From: CBDDCA01 sp965218205
Lineage (GTDB): Bacteria; Spirochaetota; Spirochaetia; WTKD01; G963693115
Assembly (NCBI GenBank): GCA_965218205.1
Contig: OZ244590.1
Span: 2,170,001-2,234,000 of the forward strand
Length of the DNA stretch: 64,000 nucleotides
Direction of reading: 5' to 3'
The notes under the pieces were generated by a model that was not told where the DNA came from, did not search any database, and saw only the letters and a list, made by a program, of their open reading frames with translations. Positions 1-9,365 of this stretch are shown here, piece by piece. The translations under genes and the position numbers were made by a program. Each line of letters opens with the position of its first letter. The first letter of the stretch is position 1.

Positions 1-438
1 AAAATTATAGATATTGAATACATTGAGAAATTTTTCAATAATACCCACCGAAGTATTCAACATAAGCTGCCATACTAATGTTGCAATAACAGGGGCAACC
101 ATAAGAGGTATGATTAAAGCAACCTTTAAGATGTTAATCCATACCCCCGAAAACCGATATAAAAGCAATGCAATACAAAGCCCTAACACAAGTTCTAGTG
201 CAGTAGTCAAAAAAGCATACGATACAGTAGTGCCAAGCGATCGCCAAAATGCCGAATCGCTTAGCATAGCCATCCAGTTTTTTCCTCCTATAAATTTCAT
301 TACAGGAGCTCTAAAAGAATAGCTAGTAAAAGAAAGAACAATAGAATAAATAAACGGAATTATGATACCAACAGTCGTAATAAGTGCGGGTAAAAATACG
401 ACATACGGTTCCCAATTTCTCTTGCTACTCACGTTCAT
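1..438 (-). CDS. Carbohydrate ABC transporter permease (partial, N-terminal 146 residues)
   Basis: Inner-membrane permease of a MalF/UgpA-type sugar importer, cut by the window edge. Translation from the ATG at 436-438 gives a short cytoplasmic head, a first helix (about residues 13-37, FLPALITTVGIIIPFIYS), a periplasmic stretch containing GGKNWMAML, and then further hydrophobic helices (SYAFLTTALELVLGL and LKVALIIPLMVAPVIATLVW), the usual order for this family. GAGGAA lies about nine bases before the start. The solute-binding lipoprotein gene is 51 bases upstream on the same strand, so the two very probably form one operon. The EAA loop that contacts the ATPase is not in the window. The sugar cannot be told from sequence. 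Confidence 0.85.
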   Translation of the reverse strand, partial: MNVSSKRNWEPYVVFLPALITTVGIIIPFIYSIVLSFTSYSFRAPVMKFIGGKNWMAMLSDSAFWRSLGTTVSYAFLTTALELVLGLCIALLLYRFSGVWINILKVALIIPLMVAPVIATLVWQLMLNTSVGIIEKFLNVFNIYNF

Positions 439-489
439 ATGCTATAGTTCCTCTTATATATATAACTAACATGCTTACTTACAATATAG

Positions 490-1899
490 CTATTCTATAT
501 TCGCAAGTACCGTATCCATTTTGACCTTTAAGGCATTCATACCATCCTCAACTGTTGCATATCGTCCCGATACAATATCTTGAATTGTTGCTGCCCATTC
601 GGTAGTAAGTTCAAAAAAATGTGGTTGAGGAGTAAAGAGAATGGATGTTCCTTCTATCGTTTTTGCAAATGTTTCAAGGTAGCCTTCTGCTTGCCCTACT
701 ATTTCTTGAAAGTCAGGATGATTAAATACAGAACTGCGTGGTGGATCAACCGCTTTATCCTTTGTTACTGACCATAGTTGATACTCTTTATTTGTGAAAT
801 ACTGTAAAAACAACCATGCTGCTCCTTTATTTTTTGAAGATGAATTCATTGCCATAGACCATACCCATAAATTAGACTTTCTATCACTATCTACTTTTCC
901 TTCTGGAAGAGGAGCAGGCACCCATGCTATATTTCCAGATTCTTGAGATGCTCCAGCAAAATTTTGAAAATACAATGTATTATCTGCTGCAAAGCCCATA
1001 GCTGCTTTTTTTGCTCCAACATCGGTACTTACTTGATACCATGTGTATGTAGACCATGTGGGAGCTCCACCTTTTTTAATCAATTCTACCCAATCTTTTG
1101 TCATTTGAATAGCTTCGGGCGAGTTGACTGCTGAAACCAATTTTCCATTTTGCTTAACAATATCTTTTGCACCATAGTTTGCATAGGTAGTAATATATTC
1201 TGGATGGATAGTAGCCCAGTTTCGTGTTCCTCGAAGAGCAACACCATAGGTGCCTGGACCATCAAATGCATTTAGCTTTTCTGATACATCAATTAACTCA
1301 CGTATCGTTGTAGGAGGACTAAGCCCTTTTTCTCTCAATACATCTTTATTATATCCAAGTGAGTACAGTTCAAATCCCATAGGAAGTGCCCAAAGCTCTC
1401 CTGTACCTACTGCATCACCAGGAACTAAATTCCAACGCAAGGATCCCAGCACTCCTTCAAAAAAATCATCAGCATCATAATCGCTTGCAGTAAGACTAGT
1501 ATGTTTTATATATTCATCAAGTGGTTCTACATATCCCGCTGTTGCATAATCCCATATCTGGTACGCACCAGTCATAAAAATATCAGGAACCCCCGAACGA
1601 CTAGTGAGAGTAGTACTCACTTTATCAAAATAGTTTTCTTCTGGAGTATCACTAAATTCTAGCGTAATGCCCGTAGCCTCTTCAAACTCTTTTACTTTCT
1701 TAGAAATAGCATCGGCATACGGATGCTTATTAAATAAAATAGTGAGCTTGGTCCCTTCATACCGTCTCCAATCAAAAGCCCCTGTCGCTTCTAGTGGATT
1801 ACCACTTTCTTTACTTGCCTTTTTAGAACAAGAAATAGCAAATAAAGAAACTACCATAATTATTAAAAACAAGATTGTTTTTAAGCCTATCTTTTTCAT
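490..1899 (-). CDS. Extracellular sugar-binding lipoprotein of an ABC importer
   Basis: Family 1-type solute-binding protein (469 residues, typical length) that would capture a sugar or oligosaccharide outside the inner membrane and deliver it to the permease encoded just downstream. It begins with a lipoprotein signal (KKIGLKTILFLIIMVVSLF) and a lipobox ending at Cys24 (AISC), so it should be acylated. The body has the hallmarks of the family: KLTILFNKHPYADAI near the start, an inner GVPDIFMTGAYQIWDYA hinge region, and conserved tryptophan and glycine clusters around NKGAAWLFLQYFTNKEYQ. The start ATG follows AAGGGGG at ideal spacing. Substrate unknown. Assignment to the superfamily is secure. 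Confidence 0.9.
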   Translation of the reverse strand: MKKIGLKTILFLIIMVVSLFAISCSKKASKESGNPLEATGAFDWRRYEGTKLTILFNKHPYADAISKKVKEFEEATGITLEFSDTPEENYFDKVSTTLTSRSGVPDIFMTGAYQIWDYATAGYVEPLDEYIKHTSLTASDYDADDFFEGVLGSLRWNLVPGDAVGTGELWALPMGFELYSLGYNKDVLREKGLSPPTTIRELIDVSEKLNAFDGPGTYGVALRGTRNWATIHPEYITTYANYGAKDIVKQNGKLVSAVNSPEAIQMTKDWVELIKKGGAPTWSTYTWYQVSTDVGAKKAAMGFAADNTLYFQNFAGASQESGNIAWVPAPLPEGKVDSDRKSNLWVWSMAMNSSSKNKGAAWLFLQYFTNKEYQLWSVTKDKAVDPPRSSVFNHPDFQEIVGQAEGYLETFAKTIEGTSILFTPQPHFFELTTEWAATIQDIVSGRYATVEDGMNALKVKMDTVLANIE

Positions 1900-2073
1900 A
1901 CAAACCCCCTTGTATATACTACTTTGTTACTTTTTTAATATAAAAATAACTTACCAAATTAAATATACAATATTTATAATAAAAAGTCAAGCGGTTTGTA
2001 ATGGAAAAATTATCGTATTTTCCATTCAATGACATCCTCTTCTATATCGTTTTTTACTGATACTGCATAGATT

Positions 2074-2110
2074 CTATAGCAAGAAAGGAAATGCTCCTTT
2101 CTTGCTATAG
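2074..2110. terminator. Perfect 16-bp hairpin downstream of the first BspA-like gene
   Basis: CTATAGCAAGAAAGGA (2074-2089) pairs exactly with 2095-2110 around a five-base loop. It lies 23 bases past the stop codon of the BspA-like gene. No T-run follows on the minus strand, so it is not a textbook intrinsic terminator; it may stabilise the mRNA 3' end or stop transcription with help. A near-copy follows the second BspA-like gene at 61463-61498. Confidence 0.7.
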
Positions 2111-2132
2111 GTGTGTGTCTATAGGTATGCTA

Positions 2133-5035
2133 CTATGAGGGACATGAACCTCCAACCTTTGGGTATTTGTGGGCATCTCCTTGCATAGCTGAACCGGTAA
2201 ACATAGTACTACTAAGCTTACTTGACCTAAGGCTACATAAATTCCATGATGATAAATCTTGATTAAACTTAAAGGCATCCTCAAACACAGAGGGAGCAAA
2301 CATGACACCTGTTACTTTCCATTTTCCTATATCTTGATTAAAAGTACTTGCTTGACTAAACATAGCACTTATATTAGTAACATTGCTCATATCCCATTTT
2401 TTTATGTCTTTATTAAAAGCACTTGCTCTAAAAAACATATAGCTTGTTGCAGTAACCGCACTCATATTCCAATCTCCTATGTCTTGATTAAAAGAAGTAG
2501 CACTAACAAACATATTGCTCATATTAGTTACTTTCCCTACATCCCAATCTCCTATGTCTTGATTAAAAACACTTGCTTTCCTAAACATACTATCCATATC
2601 CTCTACATTACTGGTATTCCACTTTGTAATGTCTCCATTAAAAGTACTATCACTATCAAATAAAGTCTGCATACTAGTAATAGCACTCGTATCTATCATA
2701 TTGAGGTTGGGGCTAGGGTTGTTGTTCCCTCCCGAACCTTGCCTTGTTTTTTCTGCACTGATAATAGCTTCCAGTGCTGATTTTGTTGTTGGCCTGTAAT
2801 AGCTCGCTACTTCGCTTGGGAGTTTCACCAGCCCTGTCTCTACATTGATAGTCGCAAGTGCCTTTTGTCCCGAGTACGCTCCTGCAGAAGTAATGGTACA
2901 TTCCACTACTCCATAGGTATACTCAGTTATAGCAGTATCATGTATGTTTGATTTATTTGCTATGCCTGTTATCGTTACTGTATTGGTATTTTTTGCAAAT
3001 GTTACTGTTAAGCCTGTTTCTTGTTTGAGGGTGCTGTTATCTACTGTGCTTTCATCACAGGTAAATGATAGTCCACTAGGACTAATGCTGGTAAGTACTC
3101 TTGTTGTATGTGCTGATGTTGGTGTTGATCCTACTGTTGCTGAAACCTTTGTGGCATTTCCTATCGCTACTACTGGAGTGCTGGCAGATACTGCTGTTGC
3201 TTCTGCTGATATTTTTGTCTTTTTGAAGCTGTTTACTGCTACTGCGGTGATATAGTACTTTGTATTCAATCGTAGGTTGCGTATTGTATAGCTTGTTGCT
3301 CCTGTTGGTACATCGTCTTTTTCTGCTCCTACTTGTGCATTGCTTTCTGCTTTTGCTCGTGTTTTTACTGTTGCTCCATCTATGTTTGTTTTTGAAGCTA
3401 TATAGTATACTTTGTAATCTATTTGATTATCTCTTAAATCAGTTCCTTCTGCTGTTGTTCCTTTTACGGTTGGGGCTGTTATGGTAAGCATTATGGTTAC
3501 TCCTTGTGCATTTGCTTGTATGGTGGGCTTTCCTGGTGCTGCATAGGCTTCTTTTGCTACAAACTCCTTACGGACTCCTGTTGATGCTTTTGTAGGATCG
3601 GTGCTGTTTACTGCTTGTACTACTATTTCATAGGTTCTTCCGTTTGTCAATCCTGTCAAAATAGTGTTTGTTGTTCCTGCTGACACTGTTTTTGTTGCTG
3701 TCGCATCTCTTATTATTGCTGCTTCATTTCTTGCACTGCCTCCTTTGACAACACTGTATACTTTGTACGATACTTGTGCTACTGCTAGGGTAGCTCCTTT
3801 GTTTGTTTTGTGGCTTGCATCAAGGCTGGGAGCTGTCCACGATACTCTCATGCCTGTTGTGGTTACTGCTGTTTGTATATTGCTTACTTCTGCGGGGGCT
3901 GTCGCTTGTGATGCGGTTGTTACTGTTGCCACTGTCGATACTGCTTTTTTGCTTGGGTCTGTTTTTATGGCTACTTCTACCACAAAATGATACTTTGTTA
4001 CTCCTTTTATTGCTACTACTGGTGCTGTGTCTGCAGACAAGCCTAAACTGGCAAGGGCTGGTACTGTGTACACTCTGCTACTGGCACTGCCTATGTTTAC
4101 TTTCCTGCCTGCTAGTACTTCTGCTACTGTTGGTGTTGTGTCTTTCTGTAAGCCGTATACGGTGTATACTAGCTTGTCATTTGCTGTTATGTTTGTGCCA
4201 TCGTAGTCTTTTGCTCCTGTAAATGTGCTTAACTGCGTGAGTACTAGCTTTATTGTTCCTGCTGTGCTTGTTGACGGTGACACTACTAGCTTGTTTGCTA
4301 AGGACGAGGTAGGTGCTACTGCTTTGGAGGTATAGACTTCCTTTATTTCTCCTACATCGGTGTAAAAGCCTGCTGGAAAGAGATTGGTTGATACATTGTA
4401 ATCGGGGCTTGTTGTGTTTACTATCCTCACTCCTATGTAATAGTCTTTTGCTGTTTCTACGGGCGTTGCTCCTGCATTGCTTCCACTGGTGCTGTCTACT
4501 ATTGCTATGGATAGTGTGTTTTGAGTTGTTCCTGTTGCTTTTGTGTACTTTGCTACTCTTGCTCTACTTTTTTCCACTGCCCATAGGGCTGATACGCTGG
4601 CAGGCTTTCCAGTTGTGTCTTCTTTCTTGAGGTATAGCACATAGTAGGCAAGATCTCTTGCTTCAAGGGCATTGCCATTTGCTTTGCTCACTCCTGCTAT
4701 GTCTGAGGCATTAAGCTGTACTGTTATGACTTTTTTTCCGCTGTTGCCTCCTGTGGTAGGCACTGCAAATACTACTGCATTACTGTTAGTGTAGGTTGTT
4801 ACTTTTGGTGCATTTGGGGGCGTAGTAAGTGTTGCTGTTTTTATTGTTGCTGATGCTCCTATGCTATAGGCGGGATTGAGGCTGTTTATCGCTTCTACTC
4901 CTGCGGTATATTCTGCTCCTTTTGTTCCTATAAATGTTGCTTTTAATGGGGTGCTGTCTCCTGCTAGCTCTCTTGTTTGTACTCCTGCAAGGGCTTTTAT
5001 TGCGTCTAGTGTTTTTGTGCTATGGTCTCCTGCTA
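2133..5035 (-). CDS. BspA-like surface protein, C-terminal part (fibronectin III repeats and DUF285), separated by a frameshift
   Basis: This is the second half of one large surface-protein gene whose first half ends at 5020. The reading frame is open from about 5035; a possible internal GTG start is at 4763, but homology to the second copy shows that translation should simply continue from the upstream part. It holds fibronectin type III-like modules (motifs such as GMRVSWTAPSLDASH and TYEIVVQAVNSTDPTKAS) and then about 140 residues of DUF285/BspA-like repeats, six units with the pattern FNQDIGDWDVGKVTNMSNMF. The protein ends in GGSCPS. Such repeats in oral treponemes and Bacteroidetes mediate adhesion; that role here is inferred. 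Relative to the copy at 61512 it carries one extra module of about 125 residues beginning EAYAAPGKPT. Confidence 0.85.
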
Positions 5036-7203
5036 ACTATGTATACTTTGTACTGTATCTGTGCCTGTGTGAGTTTTGCTCCGCTGGGGGCTTTGTGGGC
5101 ATTGGTAATGTCTCCTGCACTAAATGTATAGACTGCTGTTGCGGTTGTTGATGTTACTGACTCTACAGAGAGTGTCGCATCTTTGGCAGCTGGCGGTGCG
5201 GTTGAGGTGCTATCGTATACTGCTACTGCATCAGCGAGAGGGGTTACTGGGCTTACTCTGTTATTTGCTATTTGTAAAAAATCAAAGCGATAGTTCTTGG
5301 CATTTGCTTGGTACTTGGCTACTTCTAAGCCATCTGCTATACCAAAGCTAATGGTGGTAGCGGTATTTGTTATGCTTTTTTCTGCTATTACGGTAGCTCC
5401 TTCTTTCATACGCAGGGTGTAGTATTGTCCTATGCCCGGTGCTTGCTTAAATGTTGCTTTTATCTGTATTGCTCCTGTTTTGTCTAGTGTAGGCTTGCTT
5501 CGAAAGAGTTCTGCTGAGGGGGCTGTGAGCTGAGAGGGGGTGGTTATGTCTTTTGGGGTTGATGTGCTTTTGTTGCCTGCATAGTCTATTGCTTGTATTG
5601 TTACTGTGTATGTTTTGCCTTGACTGAGTTCTTCGACAGAGAGTGATGTTGTAGGATAGGCTACTTTTTTCTCGTTGACTACTGCAGTACTTGTGCCTTT
5701 CTCTTGTATGCTTATACTGTACTCTTTTATGTCTTTGTTGTTGCTTGTGGGCTCTGTCCATGTTATCTGTGTTTCTACCTTTGTTGCTGATACAAAGGGA
5801 TAGCTTGCTTGTATGTTTGTTACTGGATCGGGGTCAGTGCTATCTGCTACGGTACTTACTGTGGCATTTTCTGCTGTTCCTTTGTTGCCTGCATAGTCCT
5901 GCGATTGTACTGCCACTGTATACTCGGTGGTGGCTTTGAGGCCTGCTATCTGCGTGTTGCGCACTGTTCTGTCTGTTATTGTTACTGTCTTTGCTGGTGT
6001 TTTGCTATCCTTTTCTGTTGCTGTTATGGTCACTCCTGCGTAATCTCTCACATTGGGCTCTTGCCAGCTTACTACTATGCTTGTTGCTCCTCCTACGGCA
6101 CTTACATTACTTACAGGCTCTGTGCTTTTGTCGGTTGTTGCTAATTCTTTTGACACTGCAGTGGAGTACTTTCCGTTTTGAGAGACATATACTTCTACTT
6201 TGTAAATAAGCGTGCCATAGAGTTTTGTGAGTGCTATGCCATCTTTTGCTACATATACAGTGGCATATTCTTTTGCCTGTGCAGTTGCACTGCTGACACT
6301 GGTTGCACTGGTATCTTTGCTTATTGTCTCTTCTGCTACTACGGTATTTGTTGCGGTTGCTGTGACTCGTACTTGGAGTTTTTTGTTTGAAAAGTCAAAG
6401 CTCCCCCACGTAACAAGCAGGCTTTCATCGGCTGGGCTATTGCTTTTATCGTTTGCTGTTACTGTAAGATCTGCCTCTGGCAGTGCTGCTACTGTTTGTG
6501 AGAGGGCTGATGGCACTATGCCTCTGAGTGCTTGCTTTGCCGTGCTTTTGTTACCATTGCTATCTTTGTACACTACTACTATATCATAGCTGATGCCGTC
6601 TATAGTAGGGACAGCAATGCTCAGCTCTCCTTGTGTTACATCTTGTACTGATACTTCTGTCTTTACCCCTGTAGTTTTTTCTATTACCTGTATTGTGGCT
6701 TCTGCTATGTCTGTTTTGCCTGATGAGAGTAGTGCTTTGTCCCATGTTAGCTTTATGCCATTTGTTGCTGATTCTACTGCTACCTGTGTAAAGGTGTCCT
6801 GTGGGGCAGTTTCATCACTCAGTGTTGTAACAGAGCGGGTTGTTTTTGGTGATACTTCTGAGTCCTTTTGGGCTTCTATCTCTACAGTGTAGTTAGTGAG
6901 TGCTTGTAAGCCTTTGAGTTTATACGATTGTCCTTGTTGAAACAATGCACGATATTCTATTGCAGGAACACGCACTTGTATGACTTGTGCTGGCGTTGTA
7001 GAGGTAGCTTTTACAACTACATGTGTAGCATCGCTTGGGGCTTGCCAGCGTAACGAGAGTGTCCCATCATTGCCTGCTGCTTGTATCTGCACATTGGACA
7101 CTGATGCAAGTGTAGGGGTTACTGGTGTCCCTCCTCCTCCTGATGAGGAACTGCTACTGCCCTCCGAACATCCTACGAGTACGAGGGTAATCATTGCTAG
7201 CAC
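5020..7203 (-). CDS. BspA-like surface lipoprotein, N-terminal part (phase-variable, frameshifted)
   Basis: First half of the large lipoprotein gene. The in-frame sequence encodes a hydrophobic helix (ALFLVLAMITLVLVGC) with a lipobox, then a Ser/Gly linker (SEGSSSSSSGGGG) and several fibronectin III-like modules (for example SLRWQAPSDATHVVVKA and TSIVVSWQEPNVRDYAGV). The annotated start is a GTG inside the signal peptide. The likely true start is the ATG at 7323-7325, which follows AAAGGAGA, but between it and this frame lies a run of 15 G. With 15 G the ATG reading ends at a TAA (7224-7226) after 33 residues; 13 or 16 G would join it to the lipoprotein. The frame then breaks near 5035, where one extra base relative to the 61512 copy ends the product as VSRRP. 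As sequenced, the full protein cannot be made. Confidence 0.85.
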   Translation of the reverse strand: MLAMITLVLVGCSEGSSSSSSGGGGTPVTPTLASVSNVQIQAAGNDGTLSLRWQAPSDATHVVVKATSTTPAQVIQVRVPAIEYRALFQQGQSYKLKGLQALTNYTVEIEAQKDSEVSPKTTRSVTTLSDETAPQDTFTQVAVESATNGIKLTWDKALLSSGKTDIAEATIQVIEKTTGVKTEVSVQDVTQGELSIAVPTIDGISYDIVVVYKDSNGNKSTAKQALRGIVPSALSQTVAALPEADLTVTANDKSNSPADESLLVTWGSFDFSNKKLQVRVTATATNTVVAEETISKDTSATSVSSATAQAKEYATVYVAKDGIALTKLYGTLIYKVEVYVSQNGKYSTAVSKELATTDKSTEPVSNVSAVGGATSIVVSWQEPNVRDYAGVTITATEKDSKTPAKTVTITDRTVRNTQIAGLKATTEYTVAVQSQDYAGNKGTAENATVSTVADSTDPDPVTNIQASYPFVSATKVETQITWTEPTSNNKDIKEYSISIQEKGTSTAVVNEKKVAYPTTSLSVEELSQGKTYTVTIQAIDYAGNKSTSTPKDITTPSQLTAPSAELFRSKPTLDKTGAIQIKATFKQAPGIGQYYTLRMKEGATVIAEKSITNTATTISFGIADGLEVAKYQANAKNYRFDFLQIANNRVSPVTPLADAVAVYDSTSTAPPAAKDATLSVESVTSTTATAVYTFSAGDITNAHKAPSGAKLTQAQIQYKVYIVSRRP

Positions 7204-7250
7204 TAAAAACAGTGCAACGAGAGTTATGCTTTGCTTATATCGAGAGTGTA

Positions 7251-7265
7251 CCCCCCCCCCCCCCC
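7251..7265 (-). repeat. Poly-G tract (15 G on the coding strand) in the signal-peptide region
   Basis: Fifteen C on the plus strand, read as GGG codons directly after MKKI in the frame starting at 7325. The downstream lipoprotein frame needs a tract length of 3n+1, so the gene is OFF at 15. Treponemes are known to vary poly-G length by slipped-strand mispairing. Confidence 0.9.
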
Positions 7266-7330
7266 GATTTTTTTCATGCTGTGTAATTCCTTACTCAACC
7301 ATATTTTTTTCAACTGTTTTTTCATAAAAA

Positions 7331-7338
7331 TCTCCTTT
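7331..7338 (-). promoter_or_regulatory. Ribosome binding site that fixes the BspA-like start at 7325
   Basis: The minus strand reads AAAGGAGA, five bases before ATGAAAAAACAG (start 7325). No comparable site precedes the in-frame GTG at 7203, so initiation upstream of the G tract is favoured. Confidence 0.7.
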
Positions 7339-7432
7339 ATGATTTTATCTATTATCATGTATAATTATTATACACAATGCACAAATATCATTATAGTAAA
7401 AATACTGTTTTTGTGTAGTATCTTTTCAAAAG

Positions 7433-7446
7433 AAAAAAAAAAAAAA
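7433..7446. repeat. Run of 14 A in the divergent promoter region between the BspA-like gene and uvrC
   Basis: An uninterrupted A14 tract lies about 108 bases upstream of the BspA-like start and 94 bases upstream of uvrC. It may act as a curved UP-like element or be length-variable. This is inference from position only. Confidence 0.6.
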
Positions 7447-7539
7447 TACATCGAAATACAAAAAAACGCATAAAAAAAACACACAATTTATATATTCATT
7501 ATCTTCTCACATACGGTATACTATAAGTACAGTATTCTT

Positions 7540-9324
7540 ATGAATATAAAAGAATCACTCAAAGAACTAGTCACGACTTTTCCTCTTTGTCCTGGTGTGT
7601 ATCTTATGAAAAATTCCAGTGCTGACATTATCTATGTAGGAAAAGCAAAAGAAATCCGAAAACGAGTACAATCATACTTTCGTGATAAAAATAGTAACAA
7701 AGTATATGTACTGATGAAGCAAATAACAGATATAGAGTACCAAGAAACACAAACAGAATATGAAGCCTTATTATTAGAACATAATCTCATTAAAAAATAT
7801 CAACCAAAATTTAATATCTTGTTAAAAGATGATAAAACTTTCCCTATGATAAAAATCACCAATGAACAGTTTCCTCGTATTTTACGTACTCGCAAAATTG
7901 TCAATGACAATGCAGAATACTTTGGTCCATACATTGAAGCACAAATTATACAAATATACCTTGACTTTATTGAGCGAACCTATCCTCTTCGAAAATGTCG
8001 AAAGATACGACAGAGAAAAGAACCATGTTTTTATTACCACCTAGGAAGATGTGCAGCTGTCTGTGCAAACAAAACAGATCATGCTCAATATCAAAAAAGA
8101 ATACATTCTATACGCACATTGCTAAAAGGAAAGCCTCAAAAACTGTATACATCAGTAGAAAAAAAAATGAATGAAGCTGCAAAAAACCTTGCTTTCGAAA
8201 AAGCACAGAGGTACAAAACATCGCTTAAAACACTCTCTAAAATATCGTATTCTCAATTCAAACTGAACAAAGGATTTCGAGATTATATAAATTTTGACTC
8301 GTACCATAATCAATGTTGTATAACATTAATTGAATGTAAAGATGAGCTCATTATCAATCAAAAAACAGTGCATATAAATGTGTTTGATAATCAAGATGAA
8401 ATATTTGAACAATTTTTAATGGCTCATTACATAAACACTATTGAAAAAAAAGCTATCATACTCTCACAACACATAAGCTCTGCCTTACAGCACTACTTTG
8501 ACACCAACAGCTCTATCACTGTCTTACTTCCAACGAGCTTACAAGAACGAAGTATGATACAAATGGCAAAGGAGATTTCTCACCAACAGCTCTATAAAAA
8601 CTTACAACAGACAGGAGATAGTGAAGGATTATTAGCATTACAAGAAGAGCTTGCTTTGCCTTCTCTTCCTGTACACATTGAAGGCTTTGATATTGCTACC
8701 CATGCAGGGTATCATACTGTGGCATCATTAGTATGCTTCAAAAATGGAGTGCCAGAGCGTAACCAATATAGACGTTTCTCAATAAAAACGCTACAAGAAG
8801 GAACTATGAACGATTTTCATGCTATCTCCGAAGTTATAAGTCGCCGTTATACACGATTATTAAATGAAAATCAGCCTTTCCCTGATCTTATTCTTATAGA
8901 CGGAGGAATTGGGCAAGTAAATAGTGCAGATGCAGTATTAGAAGCATTAGGGTTATGTATTCCCATTATAGGACTTGCCAAAAAAAATGAAGAAATTTAT
9001 TTTCCACACCAATCAAAGCCTCTTATACTTCCTCAACATCACCCAGCGAGTAAATTATTACAGTTTATTCGTAACGAAGCACATAGATTTGCAACAACAT
9101 TAAGAGCAAAACGACAATCAAAATCACTTGTAGCGTCTGAGTTCAGCACTATTACAGGAGTAGGAAACAAAACAATACAAAAAATTAATACTTTCTATCC
9201 TACACTCAAATCAATATACAATAGCGATATTATATTGCTTTCAAAAAATCTTTCTGTATCACATAAAATAGCACAAGCTATTCAGAAAAAAGCAAAAAAT
9301 ATAGAAGAAAAAAATATACATTAA
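7540..9324 (+). CDS. uvrC: Excinuclease ABC subunit C
   Basis: Nuclease subunit of UvrABC nucleotide-excision repair, which cuts on both sides of a lesion after UvrB loading. The N-terminal GIY-YIG domain is clear (PGVYLMKNSSADIIYVGKA), followed by a cysteine-containing region (KEPCFYYHLGRCAAVC), a UVR motif (MNEAAKNLAFEKAQRYK), the RNase H-like 5' nuclease core (IEGFDIATHAGYHTVASLV and LILIDGGIGQVNSA) and a C-terminal helix-hairpin-helix (ITGVGNKTIQKINTF). The 594 residues match the family. A TATACT hexamer at 7517-7522 lies 17 bases before the ATG and no Shine-Dalgarno sequence is visible. The gene is divergent from the BspA-like gene. Confidence 0.96.
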   Translation: MNIKESLKELVTTFPLCPGVYLMKNSSADIIYVGKAKEIRKRVQSYFRDKNSNKVYVLMKQITDIEYQETQTEYEALLLEHNLIKKYQPKFNILLKDDKTFPMIKITNEQFPRILRTRKIVNDNAEYFGPYIEAQIIQIYLDFIERTYPLRKCRKIRQRKEPCFYYHLGRCAAVCANKTDHAQYQKRIHSIRTLLKGKPQKLYTSVEKKMNEAAKNLAFEKAQRYKTSLKTLSKISYSQFKLNKGFRDYINFDSYHNQCCITLIECKDELIINQKTVHINVFDNQDEIFEQFLMAHYINTIEKKAIILSQHISSALQHYFDTNSSITVLLPTSLQERSMIQMAKEISHQQLYKNLQQTGDSEGLLALQEELALPSLPVHIEGFDIATHAGYHTVASLVCFKNGVPERNQYRRFSIKTLQEGTMNDFHAISEVISRRYTRLLNENQPFPDLILIDGGIGQVNSADAVLEALGLCIPIIGLAKKNEEIYFPHQSKPLILPQHHPASKLLQFIRNEAHRFATTLRAKRQSKSLVASEFSTITGVGNKTIQKINTFYPTLKSIYNSDIILLSKNLSVSHKIAQAIQKKAKNIEEKNIH

Positions 9325-9365
9325 ATCCTTTACCTATCGCATATTCTTCCGAAATATATGTATAC

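Noticed and set aside
14..322. Plus-strand frame of 102 codons at the window start
   Set aside because: It lies opposite a clear ABC-permease frame on the minus strand that runs from 438 to the edge with typical membrane helices.
5020..5050. Programmed ribosomal frameshift in the BspA-like gene
   Set aside because: No slippery heptamer or adjacent stimulatory hairpin is visible and the intact homologue reads through the same place without a shift.
3260..6892. Long plus-strand frames rich in Leu, Cys, Val and Ser opposite the BspA-like gene
   Set aside because: They are mirror images of the repetitive Thr/Ala/Ser codons of the minus-strand gene, lack ribosome sites and have transmembrane-like composition only by codon complementarity.
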